64,000 nucleotides of DNA from Opitutia bacterium (GCA_947461205.1 CANHJG010000004.1:1-64000); one strand, 5' to 3'. Shown: positions 16,793 to 25,866, numbered from the stretch's first letter. Notes: generated from the sequence alone by a model not told the origin. A program made the numbers and translations.

Positions 16793-18267
16793 GCGAGGAT
16801 GGGCTTGATGACGTTGCCGGCGACGTCGGTGAGGCGGAAATCGCGGCCGTTGAAACGGTAGGTGAGCTTGGTGTGGTCGAGGCCCATGCATTGCAGGATC
16901 GTGGCGTGAAGATCGTGCGGGTGGACTTTGTCGACAATGGAGGCGGCGCCGAATTCGTCGGTCGAGCCATAGACGGTGCCGCCCTTCACGCCGCCGCCGG
17001 CCATGACCATGGAGAAGGCCTTGGCGTTGTGGTCGCGGCCGGGGTTGTCGGAGCCGTTGCGGTCGCGGGTGGGTTTGCGGCCGAACTCGCCGCCCCAGAC
17101 GACGAGGGTGGAATCGAGGAGGCCGCGCTGCTTGAGGTCGGTGAGGAGGGCGGCGAGGGGTTGGTCGATTTCACCGGCTTTGGTGGCGAGGCGGGTTTGA
17201 AGGTCTTGGTGGTGGTCCCAGCCCTGATGCCAGACTTGGACGACGCGGACGCCGCGCTCGATGAGGCGGCGGGCGATGAGGAGCTGTTTGGCCTGCTCGC
17301 TGCCGCGGCCGCCGGCGCCGATGCCGTAGGCGGCGCGGGTGGCTTCGGATTCCTTGTTGATGTCGAAGGCGTCGAGGGACTCGGCCTGCATGCGGAAGGC
17401 GATCTCGTAGCTCTCTAGGCGCGTCTCGAGGGCGGCGTCGCGCTGCAGGTTTTGCGCGTGAAGTTCGTTGAGCTGGTGGATCATGTCGAGCTGGCGGCGC
17501 TGCTCGGATTTGCCGACGTAGGTGTTGCGGATGTTTTGGATCATCAACGGCACGCTCGGGGCCTGAGTGTTGATGCTGGTGCCCTGGTAAACGCCGGGGA
17601 GAAAGGCGGCTTGGTAGTTGGCGGAACCGCCGGGCGGGAGGCCGCCGCCGCGCAGGGCGATGAAGCCGGGGAGATTTTGGTTTTCCGTGCCGAGGCCGTA
17701 GACGAGCCACGAGCCCATGCTGGGTTTGGCGATGCGGAGGGAGCCGGTGTTCATGAACACCGTGGCGACTTCGTGGGCGGGAATGTCCGTCCACATCGAG
17801 CGGATGACGGCGAGGTCGTCGGCATGCGCGGCGGTTTTTGCGAAGACGTCGCTGACCTCGAGGCCGCTCTGGCCGTATTTGGAAAATTTAAACGGCGAGC
17901 CGAGGGCGATGTCGCCGCCGGGGATACTCTTGCCGTGCATCCGCGTGAGCGAGGGTTTGGGGTCCCAGGTGTCGATGTGCGACGGCGCGCCCTGCGCAAA
18001 GATGTGGATGACGGCTTTCGCTTTACCGGGAAAATGGGGGGCATGGGGTGCGAGCGGGCCGCTGACGCCTTTGGCGCCGGGCTGGGCGGCGACGAGGTCG
18101 CGGGGGTCGAGGAGATTGGCGAGGGAGAGGGCGCCGACGCCCATGCCCATACGGTTGAGGAACTGGCGGCGCGTGAGGAAATAGTCCGAGAGGTCGGTCG
18201 AGACCCCGTGGCAGGGATGACGGTCGCTCGCGTGGTGGTCGGGAAAATCGTCGGGCGGAGTGGACAT
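16789..18267 (-). CDS. Exported DUF1501 protein (sulfatase-like fold)
   Basis: The protein has 492 residues from the ATG at 18267. The frame extends further upstream, but that leader is low-complexity. A twin-arginine-type signal, TRRQFLNRMGMGVGALSLAN (RR at 33-34), indicates export of a folded protein by Tat. The body has DUF1501 landmarks: KAVIHIFAQGAPSHIDTWDP, RSMWTDIPAHE, GLPPGGSANYQ, VVQVWHQGWDHHQ and VVWGGEFGRKPTRD. The fold is related to alkaline phosphatases and sulfatases. These proteins nearly always occur beside a DUF1549/DUF1553 gene, as here, and probably act together outside the cytoplasmic membrane. Confidence 0.93.
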   Translation of the reverse strand: MSTPPDDFPDHHASDRHPCHGVSTDLSDYFLTRRQFLNRMGMGVGALSLANLLDPRDLVAAQPGAKGVSGPLAPHAPHFPGKAKAVIHIFAQGAPSHIDTWDPKPSLTRMHGKSIPGGDIALGSPFKFSKYGQSGLEVSDVFAKTAAHADDLAVIRSMWTDIPAHEVATVFMNTGSLRIAKPSMGSWLVYGLGTENQNLPGFIALRGGGLPPGGSANYQAAFLPGVYQGTSINTQAPSVPLMIQNIRNTYVGKSEQRRQLDMIHQLNELHAQNLQRDAALETRLESYEIAFRMQAESLDAFDINKESEATRAAYGIGAGGRGSEQAKQLLIARRLIERGVRVVQVWHQGWDHHQDLQTRLATKAGEIDQPLAALLTDLKQRGLLDSTLVVWGGEFGRKPTRDRNGSDNPGRDHNAKAFSMVMAGGGVKGGTVYGSTDEFGAASIVDKVHPHDLHATILQCMGLDHTKLTYRFNGRDFRLTDVAGNVIKPILA

Positions 18268-18460
18268 GGCAAAAGGGTGGGGGGATGGGCGATCAGAACG
18301 CGGTTGGGCGCCCAAGACGTGCGCGTTGGGCGGAAAGACGCGTTTGGCAGCGCGCGGTTTCCACGGAAAGCGACGGGTTGGGATCGGAGGAATTGGCGGA
18401 GGAAAGGGGCGGTGGCAAACGCTTTGACGCGGACGGGTTCGCCACCCACGGTGGCCGGCC

Positions 18461-19762
18461 ATGCTTTCCGAGCCTCCCCTTGCTGCGGCGCCCGGCGCCC
18501 GGCCCCTCTCGCCGCGCAATACGCTCTATCTTCAAGTGCTCGCGGGCATCGTGCTCGGCGGCGTGCTCGGCTACGTAAAACCCGCCTGGGGGGTGGAGCT
18601 GAAGCCGCTCGGCGACGCGTTTGTGAATCTGGTGAAGATGCTGATCGGGCCGATCATCTTCACGACCGTCGTGGTGGGGCTCGCGGGCATGGGCGACCTG
18701 AAGAAGGTCGGGCGGGTGGGGGCGAAGGCGCTGTTCTATTTTGAAATTGTGACGACGCTGGCGCTGGTGATCGGGCTGGTGGTGTCGAATGTGTTTCGGC
18801 CGGGGGACGGGTTTCACGCGACGGCGGAGACGCTCGCCAAAGGGGCAGGCAGCGTGACCAAGTATACGTCGGCGGCCCAAGGCATGGGCACGGTGGATTT
18901 TTTGATGCACATCATCCCGAAGACGTTTGTGAGCGCGTTTGCCGAGGGGGAAATTTTGCAGGTGCTGCTGTTGGCGGTGCTGTTCGGTCTGGCGTTGGGC
19001 AAACTGGGCGACCACGGCCGGCCGATCTTGAATTTGCTGAACGAGATCGCGCGGGTTTTCTTCGGGATTGTGGGCATCGTGACGAGGCTCGCGCCGCTGG
19101 CGGCCGGCGGGGCGATGGCGTACACGATCGGGCAATTCGGCCTCGGCTCCTTGGCCAAACTGGGCGGGTTGCTGCTCTGTGTTTATCTCACCTGTGCGGT
19201 CTTTATCGTGATCGTGCTGGGCGGGATTGCGCGGGCGGCCGGGTTCAGTTTGTGGAAGATCATCCGGTATGTGCGCGAAGAGCTGCTGCTGGTGCTGGGC
19301 ACGTCGTCGTCGGAATCGGCGCTGCCGGCGCTGATGGACAAGATGGAGAAGGTCGGGTGTGCCCGGCCGGTCGTGGGGATCGTGGTGCCCTCGGGCTACT
19401 CGTTCAATTTGGACGGCACCTGCATTTATTTGACGATGGCGGCCCTGTTCGTGGCGCAGGCGACGGACACGCCGCTGACGCTGGGGGAGCAACTCGGGTT
19501 GCTCGGCGTGTTGCTCTTGACCTCGAAAGGGGCTGCCGGGGTGACGGGCAGCGGGTTTATCACGTTGGCGGCGACGCTCGGGGCGACGGGGAAAATCCCG
19601 GTCGCGGGCATGGCGCTGATTTTGGGGGTGGACCGGTTTATGTCGGAGGCGCGGGCGCTCACGAATTTCATCGGCAACACGGTGGCGACGCTGGTGGTGG
19701 CGAAGTGGGACAAGTCGTTTGACGAGGCGAAGGCGGGGCAAATTTTGGCGGGGAAAAAATGA
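18461..19762 (+). CDS. dctA: Dicarboxylate/amino acid:cation symporter, DctA/GltP family
   Basis: A 433-residue membrane protein. Family hallmarks are the serine-rich re-entrant loop [13 protein letters not shown], the [15 protein letters not shown] motif, the second loop [20 protein letters not shown] and the end segment [16 protein letters not shown], which hold the substrate- and sodium/proton-binding residues. DctA imports C4-dicarboxylates such as succinate and malate; GltP takes glutamate/aspartate. The motifs favour this superfamily strongly but do not by themselves separate the two. It is divergent from the DUF1501 operon and followed by remnants of another C4-dicarboxylate transporter type. 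Confidence 0.9.
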   Translation: MLSEPPLAAAPGARPLSPRNTLYLQVLAGIVLGGVLGYVKPAWGVELKPLGDAFVNLVKMLIGPIIFTTVVVGLAGMGDLKKVGRVGAKALFYFEIVTTLALVIGLVVSNVFRPGDGFHATAETLAKGAGSVTKYTSAAQGMGTVDFLMHIIPKTFVSAFAEGEILQVLLLAVLFGLALGKLGDHGRPILNLLNEIARVFFGIVGIVTRLAPLAAGGAMAYTIGQFGLGSLAKLGGLLLCVYLTCAVFIVIVLGGIARAAGFSLWKIIRYVREELLLVLGTSSSESALPALMDKMEKVGCARPVVGIVVPSGYSFNLDGTCIYLTMAALFVAQATDTPLTLGEQLGLLGVLLLTSKGAAGVTGSGFITLAATLGATGKIPVAGMALILGVDRFMSEARALTNFIGNTVATLVVAKWDKSFDEAKAGQILAGKK

Positions 19763-19814
19763 CGTGACCTGCGCGCACCCCGTGCAGGGGTGATCCGCCC
19801 CGGACCGGCGGAGC

Positions 19815-20152
19815 GGTGGGTTGCAGGAAAGGGGGCCGCCGCGTCGGGAGGGCGGGCTCGGAGGTGATGAGCCGCACGCCGATGAACATCACGAGGAGGA
19901 GCGGGAGGACGGCGCGGATGACTTCGCCGAGAGGGTTTTTCAGGCGGGAGGAGGTGAGGAGGAGTTTGAGGCCGAAGGGCGGGGCGAGGAAGCAGAGCGC
20001 ATGTTCGCGAGGAAGATCCCGCCGCGGTGCAGGGGATCGATGCCGAGGCGGCGGCCGATCGGCCCGAGGAGCGGCCTGACGACGCTGATCGCGGCGGAGA
20101 TTTTCACGAGGCCGCCGGCGAAGATGCACCCGACGTTTAATCCCAACGTCCT
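19815..20152 (-). pseudogene. Remnant of a TRAP transporter large permease (DctM C-terminus)
   Basis: The minus-strand frame reads LGLNVGCIFAGGLVKISAAI and GIDPLHRGGIFLANM, then loses one base at about 20000 and continues as LCFLAPPFGLKLLLTSSRL, PLGEVIRAVLPLLLVMFIGV and RLITSEPAL. This is the conserved end of DctM, where the final transmembrane segments follow a FLANMELCFLAPPFGL-type loop. The rest of DctM (over 300 residues) is absent. It cannot be functional. Confidence 0.78.
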
Positions 20153-20170
20153 TTGAGCTCTGGACTTTTC

Positions 20171-20227
20171 GGTCGCCGCGAGTGCCAGCGAGTGGCCGGA
20201 TCACCCCTCGCTGGCGCTCGCGGCTAC
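20171..20227. repeat. Inverted repeat (REP-like)
   Basis: The arm GTCGCCGCGAGTGCCAGCGAG at about 20172-20192 pairs with CTCGCTGGCGCTCGCGGCTAC at 20207-20227, with two or three mismatches and a 14-base loop. There is no T-run. It separates the two TRAP transporter remnants, and one arm recurs at 16751-16770. Confidence 0.7.
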
Positions 20228-20284
20228 CCGGCAAATCAAAGTCTGAATCTTTTGGGCGATTGAGATAAGCCGAGGAGGAAGAGC

Positions 20285-20470
20285 CAGCGCGACGGGATGT
20301 GGGTCGCGCTCCAAGGGGCGAGGGCGCGGCCGGCCATGCCGACGACCTACGTGAGATGTTGGACGAGCGGGCTGGAGCCGGTGAAGCCGGGGTGGCAGAC
20401 CGGGCGCCGGCCGATGTCCGGGAGCGGCAACACGACTCTCGCGGCGAGGGTGAGGGCGATGAATGCGGCC
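20285..20470 (-). pseudogene. Possible remnant of a TRAP transporter small permease (DctQ)
   Basis: The minus-strand frame reads AAFIALTLAARVVLPLPDIG, then FTGSSPLVQHLT, a TAG stop (20347-20349), and VVGMAGRALA in the same frame. The pattern of a membrane segment followed by a G-S-x-P-x-VQHLT loop and another membrane start resembles the small DctQ subunit. Position and orientation, upstream of the DctM remnant, support the idea that both come from one dctQM unit from which the middle was deleted. Similarity is weaker than for the DctM part. Confidence 0.5.
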
Positions 20471-20524
20471 GGGGGGCGCGGCGGCCGAGGGGAATTTCGT
20501 GGGGCCGCGATCGAGCCAGGGCGG

Positions 20525-20965
20525 TCAGTCGACCTGTTGCGCCTCGAGGAACATCGACTTGCCGAGCGCGGCGAAGAAGTCGCGGTAGGGCGCGGGATCC
20601 GCGATGGGGCGCGCGATGGCGTTGGGGTTGGGCTTGTAGTGCGCGTTGGCGCGCACGAGGAGTTGCGCGGTGCCGCGCGGGCGCACGGTGACGGTGAGGC
20701 GCAGCTCGTAGCCGGCGAGCTTGGTGCCGCTCACGGAACCGAGCGTGGCGTCGGCCTGGTCGATGACGAAGCCGAGATCCTGCAGCGTGGCGATGATGGC
20801 GCAGAGGGTTCTCTCGCGGTCGGTGGTGGTGAATGCGCGCGTCTGGTAGCTGCGCGTCTGAAGCTGGTCGCCGGCGGCGAGCACTTGCGAATAGTTCGGC
20901 GCCATGCAGCCGGAAAAAATCGCGGCGATGGCCAGGAGCGGAGGAAGCAGGAGGAGGTTTTTCAC
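20525..20965 (-). CDS. Outer-membrane-type lipoprotein of unknown function
   Basis: The protein has 146 residues with a lipoprotein signal: a hydrophobic leader and lipobox IFSGC with the lipidated cysteine at position 20. The mature part contains FTTTDRERTLCAIIATLQDL, then GFVIDQADATLGSVSGTKLA, and a beta-rich middle. It is similar in design to the next gene upstream (LQDLGF, a DATLG/ETTLG motif, and YRDFFAALGKSMFLEA against YQEFYARLGQSVFLET), so the two are paralogues. Its ATG overlaps the stop of that gene by four bases. I do not know the function. Confidence 0.8.
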   Translation of the reverse strand: MKNLLLLPPLLAIAAIFSGCMAPNYSQVLAAGDQLQTRSYQTRAFTTTDRERTLCAIIATLQDLGFVIDQADATLGSVSGTKLAGYELRLTVTVRPRGTAQLLVRANAHYKPNPNAIARPIADPAPYRDFFAALGKSMFLEAQQVD

Positions 20966-21531
20966 GGCGCGGAGGTTTCGAGGAAGACGCTTTGGCCGAG
21001 GCGCGCGTAGAATTCCTGGTAGATGTGCGGGTCGTTGAGCGGCTCGGCGGTGAGGATCAGATTCTGGGCGTTGTAGACGCGGCGCTGGAAGGTCGCGCGC
21101 ACCGTGGGTTCGCGCCCGGCGCCGGGCCGTGCGGGCCGGAGGACGAGGGAGGCGCGGATGACCTGGCGTTTTGTATAGGGGTCGTTGCCGAGGCCGAAGG
21201 TCGTGAGCCTGTTCAGCAGGGAGAGCGCGGTATCGACCTGGTTCATCGCGCTGGCCTCCTTGGTGGCGACGATCAGGCCGAGCGTGGTTTCGCTCTCGTC
21301 GAGCGTGAAGCCGAGATCCTGGAGCACGCCGGCGGCGGCGGTGAGCACGTCGGCTTCCCGGGCGGCGCCAAACGCGCGCGTTTGCACAGCGCGGTTGACG
21401 TCGGAGTCAGGCCAGAGCTTCAGCGCATCGGCCGGGAGGGCCGCGCAACCGCCGAGCGCGAGCGCGGCACCGGCGAGGGCGGCCGCGTTCGCGCGACCGC
21501 GGCGGGGGAGGGCGAGCAGCGAAGTGGCCAT
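20962..21531 (-). CDS. Lipoprotein paralogous to its downstream neighbour
   Basis: The protein has 189 residues. The leader, with arginines at 10-13 and a hydrophobic stretch, ends in lipobox ALGGC (cysteine 29). The core shares LQDLGF, then DESETTLGLIVATKEA, and the C-terminal YARLGQSVFLET with the 146-residue paralogue. It sits second in a three-gene minus-strand lipoprotein cluster: nine bases after the BamE-like gene and overlapping the next one by four bases. A shared role in the cell envelope is likely but unproven. Confidence 0.8.
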   Translation of the reverse strand: MATSLLALPRRGRANAAALAGAALALGGCAALPADALKLWPDSDVNRAVQTRAFGAAREADVLTAAAGVLQDLGFTLDESETTLGLIVATKEASAMNQVDTALSLLNRLTTFGLGNDPYTKRQVIRASLVLRPARPGAGREPTVRATFQRRVYNAQNLILTAEPLNDPHIYQEFYARLGQSVFLETSAP

Positions 21532-21540
21532 GGCGGGGGA

Positions 21541-22038
21541 TCAGAACTGCGTGGCGTGGTAGGCGAAGTCGCGCACGCGCTTTTGCTCGTCGAACTTGAT
21601 TACGACGGTGAGCGTGCGATCGGAGCGGGAGGTGGCGCTAACGGAACGGTTGACGCCGCCCGTGGCGCCGCCGAGCACCGAGCCGGTGGCGAGGACGAGG
21701 GGAGTGAGGCTGAGGGCGCTGCTCGACTGCACGACATCGCTGGCGATTTTGTCGTAGACCCAGACTTCGCGGCGCTGCTCGTCGGTTGTGACGATATTGG
21801 GTGCGCCGAGCACGGCGGCGACCTCGGCGCCGCTCATGCCGGGGCGGATATCTTTCTGGACGGTGCCGACCGTGAGACGGTCGGTGGCGGTGCCGTCGAC
21901 CGCCGCCCGATGCTGGTCGGCGGAGAGGCAGCCGGTGAGCGGGAGGGTGGCGGTGCAGAGTGCGATCAGGGACAGGCGGCAGGAGGTGGATTTTGGATTC
22001 AAGGCGGAGAGGCGGAGGCGGGTGGGGGAAGTTTTCAT
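21541..22038 (-). CDS. SmpA/OmlA (BamE-like) domain lipoprotein
   Basis: The protein has 165 residues with a long leader and lipobox PLTGC (cysteine 37). The segment IRPGMSGAEVAAVLGAPNIV followed by REVWVYDK is the typical start of the SmpA/OmlA fold (G-M-s-x-x-e-V-x-x-l-G-x-P ... W-x-Y). A glycine-rich hydrophobic stretch (LVLATGSVLGGATGG) follows and is not part of BamE proper, so this is a BamE-like domain protein and not the assembly factor itself. It is first in the lipoprotein cluster and divergent from the LysR gene. Confidence 0.78.
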   Translation of the reverse strand: MKTSPTRLRLSALNPKSTSCRLSLIALCTATLPLTGCLSADQHRAAVDGTATDRLTVGTVQKDIRPGMSGAEVAAVLGAPNIVTTDEQRREVWVYDKIASDVVQSSSALSLTPLVLATGSVLGGATGGVNRSVSATSRSDRTLTVVIKFDEQKRVRDFAYHATQF

Positions 22039-22106
22039 GAGGGAGGCGAACGAAGGTCGGCTGGGGCGGTGTGCAGACTAGCAGCCGGCGGCGAAAGGCG
22101 TGAGTT

Positions 22107-22131
22107 GATAAATTTGATCCAAGCCATCGGT
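22107..22131. promoter_or_regulatory. Putative LysR-type operator, copy A
   Basis: GATAAATTTGATC...CATCGGT lies between the LysR gene and the divergent lipoprotein cluster. It matches the site at 25945-25969 at 19 of 25 positions. Its edge is 69 bases from the start codon of the lipoprotein at 22038 and about 135 bases from the LysR start. This is the usual geometry for a LysR regulator and its divergent target. Confidence 0.5.
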
Positions 22132-22264
22132 TGGAGTGATGGGACGGGAAACTGCGGGCGGCCGCCCCGCGGGCCGGGGTCAGCCACCGGTCGGAGGCGG
22201 TCCAGCAGGGGCGGAACGCGATTGCGTCGGACGCGGGGGCGCAGCTTACTGCGGGCGGCCCCGG

Positions 22265-23167
22265 ATGAACGTTCATCACCTCGAACTTTTTTATTACGTC
22301 GCGAAGCATGGGGGGATCAGTGCGGCGGTGCGGCATATTCCCGATGGCATCCAGCAGCCGGCGGTGAGCGGACAGATGCGGGCGTTGGATGACAAGGTGG
22401 GGGCGAAGCTGTTTGAGCGCAGTCCGTTCAAGCTAACGGCAGCCGGCGTGCGGATGTTTGGATACGTGCAGCCGTTCTTCGAAGGCCTCGACGGGGTGGC
22501 GGCCGGGATCCGCGAGGCGGCCGCGCCGCGGCTTCGCGTGGGGGCGGCCGAACTGATCATCCGGGAGCATCTGCATCCGGTGGTGGAGCGGTTGCGCGGG
22601 CACGATCCGCGGATGAAACTGGCGCTGCGCTCCGGGTTCACCCACGAACTGGCGGCTTGGTTGCGCGACGGCGAGATCGACGTAGCCATCGCACCGATCG
22701 AGGGCCGGCTGCCGGCGCGTCTGCGTTGTGCGCGGATGCTGCGCCTGCCGCTGGTACTGGTCGTACCGCTCGACTCGAAGTTGCAGTCGGCCAGCGAACT
22801 TTGGGCGCAGGGTGTGATCACCGAACCGCTGGTTACCGTGCCGGCGACCGAGACCATTAGCCGCCTGTTTCGCCAAGGTCTCCAGCGGCGGCGTGTCACG
22901 TGGCCGACGGCGATCGAAGCCAGTTCGCTCGAGCTGGTCTCGGTCTACGTCGAGCGCGGCTATGGGATCGGCGTGAATGTCGCGCTGCCGGAAATTTTGA
23001 AGAGCCCCGGAGTGCGCGCGCTGCCGCTCGAGGATTTCGCTCCCTTGGAGTTGGCAATTTTTTGGCAGGGCGAACCGACGCCCATGGTCCAGATGGTGAT
23101 CGACGAGGCGCGTCGCTATGTGCGCGAACTCTGGCCGGATTGGGTGTGGCCGGAAGAAGCGCCGTGA
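22265..23167 (+). CDS. LysR-family transcriptional regulator
   Basis: The protein has 300 residues from the ATG at 22265. Residues 1-60 hold the winged helix-turn-helix: HLELFYYVAKHGGISAAVRH, then QQPAVSGQMRALDDKVGAKL and FERSPFKLTAAG. An effector-binding domain of the LysR-substrate type follows (LRVGAAELIIREHLHPVVER to the end). LysR proteins bind a site between themselves and a divergent gene and respond to a small ligand; the ligand cannot be inferred. A likely site is at 22107-22131 and a second copy precedes the Kua/CarF remnant, hinting at what was regulated. Confidence 0.92.
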   Translation: MNVHHLELFYYVAKHGGISAAVRHIPDGIQQPAVSGQMRALDDKVGAKLFERSPFKLTAAGVRMFGYVQPFFEGLDGVAAGIREAAAPRLRVGAAELIIREHLHPVVERLRGHDPRMKLALRSGFTHELAAWLRDGEIDVAIAPIEGRLPARLRCARMLRLPLVLVVPLDSKLQSASELWAQGVITEPLVTVPATETISRLFRQGLQRRRVTWPTAIEASSLELVSVYVERGYGIGVNVALPEILKSPGVRALPLEDFAPLELAIFWQGEPTPMVQMVIDEARRYVRELWPDWVWPEEAP

Positions 23168-23223
23168 GGCATGCGCAGGCGGGCGGGCCGGCGCGCGCGT
23201 CGCGGTCGGGCCGAGGGCCGGGC

Positions 23224-25587
23224 CTACCAGTGCAGGGTGGCCTGCACGCCGAGGCGGCGGGGGTCGCCGGCGACAAAGGTGGGGATGCCGAAAGAGCCAC
23301 CGGTGTTCCCGGCATCAATCAGGTAGCGCTCGTCGAACAGATTGTCGGCGCGGGCGGTGACTGCCCAGCGGCCCTGCGGGGAGCGCCAGCCGACGCGGAG
23401 GTTCGCGACGCCATAGCCGTCTTGGCGGAGGGTGGACCCGAAGGCGGCGTTGTTATCTTCGAAGTAATGTTTCGACTTATACGTCCAGACCGGGGTGACG
23501 AAGAACTGGCCGGACCCGGCGACCGGGAGAGTGAAGGTGCCGCCGACAGAAAACGTCTGGCGCGGCGTGAGGCGGAACGTGGAGCCGGCGTATTGCTGGC
23601 GCGCGCCGTTGTCGCCGGTGTCGTCGAAGGTGGCTTCGGTGTAGGCGAAGTTGGCGAAGAGGCTGGTGTGGTCGGCGACGCGGCCCTGCACCGCGGCTTC
23701 GAGGCCGCGGCCGGTGGCGTTGCCGGCGTCGAGGGTGGTGAAGCGGCCGAGGCTTTGCACGGTGGTTTGGAAGTGGGCGTAGTCGTAGTGAAACGCGGAG
23801 GCGTTCCATTGGAGGCGGCCGGCGGCGAGCGAGCCCTTGAGGCCGGCCTCGTAGTTGAGCACGGATTCTTCGCGCACGCCGGTGGTGGTCGTGGAGTCCA
23901 GGAGCAGGGCGCGCGGCCGGTGGCCGCGGGAGACGCTGGCGTAGGCGTTGAGGGTTTTGGAGAACGCGTAGCGGCCAATCAGGCGGCCGTCCCCCGACGA
24001 AGTGGAGGCGGAGGCCTCGCGTTTGCCGCCGGAGGGCAGATAGGGATAGCCGGGGATGGAGTTCACGATGAAACCGAGGGTTTGGAACGCGGGATCGTTG
24101 CGCACCTCGTAGCCGGACGTGATTTGCTCGTGCGTGAAGCGGAGGCCGGCGGTGAATTCGAGCTGGTCCGTCGCGCGCCACGTGCCGTCGACAAACACGT
24201 CGAAGGCGCGCGTGCGGCCGGACTGCGTATAGTCGTCGGTGCGCGCCCCGCGGAGGGGCGCGCCGGCGAGATCGGCGAGGGGCCGGAGCGAGGCGGGGAG
24301 GCCGGGGGTGGCGAAGCCGGCGAACGCGAGCGGCAGGGCGGCTTGGGGGGCAAAGGGGTTGGCGGGCGGCACGAAGCCGTTGGCGAAGGGGGCGGGGAGA
24401 CCTCCGCCGATCAGTGCGTCGCGGAACGAGCCGGCGAGGAAGGGCCAGAGCTGGCGCTCGTCCTGGTAGAACGCCACGCGGGACGCCCCGCTCTCGTTGA
24501 ACCAACCGGCCCCGAAGAAGCCGTTGAGGCGTTGGCCGTCGGTCAGGTTGACGCGCAATTCCTGGCTGAACTGGCGGCCGCGGGAATCTTCGGCGAATTC
24601 GAGGAGCGGGAGGCGCGAGCCGTCGGCGTCGAAGTTTTCGGAGGAGTCGTATTCGCGCCAGCCGGTGATGCTGGACAGCGAGACGTTCTGGGAAAACTCG
24701 TGCGCGACGATGGCGGTGACGCCGCCGACGCTGCGGTCGATGCCGAGTTGGGCGCCGCGGTTGAGCTCGGCGTCGGCGAACGGGCTTGTGCTGCCGCGGG
24801 AGTTGGGAATGACGCCGCTGACGAACGCGACGCCGGGCGGCGTGTCCTGCTGCCAGTTGACCAGCAGGTCGGCGGTGGTGGCGGGTGCGGGCTGCCAGCG
24901 GAGGGCGCCGCGGAGGGCGAGGGTCTTTTTACCGTTGAGCGACGAACCGTCGGCGAGGTTGGCGATCACGCCCTCGTTTTCGCGGTAGGCGAGGGCGAAG
25001 CGCGCGAAGACCCGGTCTTTTGCGAGGACGGTGTTTGTGTAACCGGAGGCGCGGCGTTCGGAAAAATCGCCGAAGCCGAGGGTGAATTCCCCGGAGGATT
25101 CGTTGCGCGCTTTGTTTTGGACGAGGGCGATCGCGCCGATTTCGGCCCCGCGGCCGAAGAGGGTGCCCTGGGGGCCCTTGAGGATCTCGACCCGCTCCAG
25201 GTCGAAGAGTTCGACGACGCTGGCGCGGGAGCGGCCGATCGAAACGCCGTCTTGAAAAAGGGAGATGCGCGTCTCGGCGCGCGGGTCGCCGCTGTCGGTG
25301 GTGATGCCGCGGAGATTGATGCCGGGATTGTTGGGTGACTGCTCCTGGATGAAGAGGCCGGGCACGAGGGGCGCGAGGCTCTTGTAGTCGGCGATGCCGG
25401 CGCGGGCGAGGAACGAGCCGGTATAGACTGTGATCGGCACGGGGACGTCGGCGACGGATTGCGTGCGTTTTTGCGCGGTGACGGTGAACGCATCGAGTTG
25501 AACGATACCTTGCGCGCAGAGCGCGGTGGGCACGAGCGCGAAGAGCATCGCGCGGCGGATCAGACAATAGGACGGGGTGGTATGCAT
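23224..25587 (-). CDS. TonB-dependent receptor of the siderophore/vitamin type
   Basis: The protein has 787 residues from the ATG at 25587, with a signal peptide MHTTPSYCLIRRAMLFALVP ending at CAQG. A TonB box-like stretch IVQLDAFTVTAQKR leads into a plug with VADVPVPITVYTG, LRGITTDSG and VEILKGPQGTLFGRGAEIGA, the conserved plug end. The barrel ends ADNLFDERYLIDAG and GVQATLHW with a C-terminal tryptophan. Unlike the receptor at 10687-13872 it has no carboxypeptidase-like N-terminal domain. Substrate unknown. It faces the LysR gene tail to tail with a 56-base gap. Confidence 0.92.
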   Translation of the reverse strand: MHTTPSYCLIRRAMLFALVPTALCAQGIVQLDAFTVTAQKRTQSVADVPVPITVYTGSFLARAGIADYKSLAPLVPGLFIQEQSPNNPGINLRGITTDSGDPRAETRISLFQDGVSIGRSRASVVELFDLERVEILKGPQGTLFGRGAEIGAIALVQNKARNESSGEFTLGFGDFSERRASGYTNTVLAKDRVFARFALAYRENEGVIANLADGSSLNGKKTLALRGALRWQPAPATTADLLVNWQQDTPPGVAFVSGVIPNSRGSTSPFADAELNRGAQLGIDRSVGGVTAIVAHEFSQNVSLSSITGWREYDSSENFDADGSRLPLLEFAEDSRGRQFSQELRVNLTDGQRLNGFFGAGWFNESGASRVAFYQDERQLWPFLAGSFRDALIGGGLPAPFANGFVPPANPFAPQAALPLAFAGFATPGLPASLRPLADLAGAPLRGARTDDYTQSGRTRAFDVFVDGTWRATDQLEFTAGLRFTHEQITSGYEVRNDPAFQTLGFIVNSIPGYPYLPSGGKREASASTSSGDGRLIGRYAFSKTLNAYASVSRGHRPRALLLDSTTTTGVREESVLNYEAGLKGSLAAGRLQWNASAFHYDYAHFQTTVQSLGRFTTLDAGNATGRGLEAAVQGRVADHTSLFANFAYTEATFDDTGDNGARQQYAGSTFRLTPRQTFSVGGTFTLPVAGSGQFFVTPVWTYKSKHYFEDNNAAFGSTLRQDGYGVANLRVGWRSPQGRWAVTARADNLFDERYLIDAGNTGGSFGIPTFVAGDPRRLGVQATLHW

Positions 25588-25690
25588 GGGAGGAAAAAGG
25601 AGGACGGCGACGAGGCGGGACGGGACGCAGCGGCGGCAGCGGGCACAAGGGCGCTGATCAGCCGGATATCCCAGGCGCTTTGCCATCAGG

Positions 25691-25866
25691 TCAGGCGGGT
25701 GAAAAGCGCGGGTAGGGTTGGCGGACGATGTTCGGTCGGATGAGGAGGGGACCGACCACGGGGGGGAGCCCCCGGTGTCCTCGAGCCAGTGCACTAGGCC
25801 GGCGACGAAATCGGCGAGCATCCCAATGCCGAGGACTTGGGCGAGGGAAACGAAGCAGGTGCGCAT
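25691..25866 (-). pseudogene. Fragment of a Kua/CarF-type plasmanylethanolamine desaturase
   Basis: From the ATG at 25866 the frame reads VLGIGMLADFVAGLVHWLED; after a seven-base G run (25760-25766 on the plus strand) the continuation is in another frame, PPVVGPLLIRPNIVRQPYPR, and then stops. These are the first conserved blocks of the Kua/TMEM189/CarF family (ADFxxGxxHWxxD and a GPxxIxPNIxHH-like block). The second block has RQ in place of the metal-binding histidines, and the remaining 150 residues or so are missing. CarF homologues make vinyl-ether lipids and take part in singlet-oxygen signalling. A LysR-type operator-like sequence lies 79 bases upstream. Confidence 0.72.

Noticed and set aside
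25588-25690. A riboswitch (for example cobalamin) ahead of the second TonB-dependent receptor
   Set aside because: The leader lacks the conserved cobalamin-box pattern and is only about 100 bases, partly occupied by the end of the desaturase fragment.
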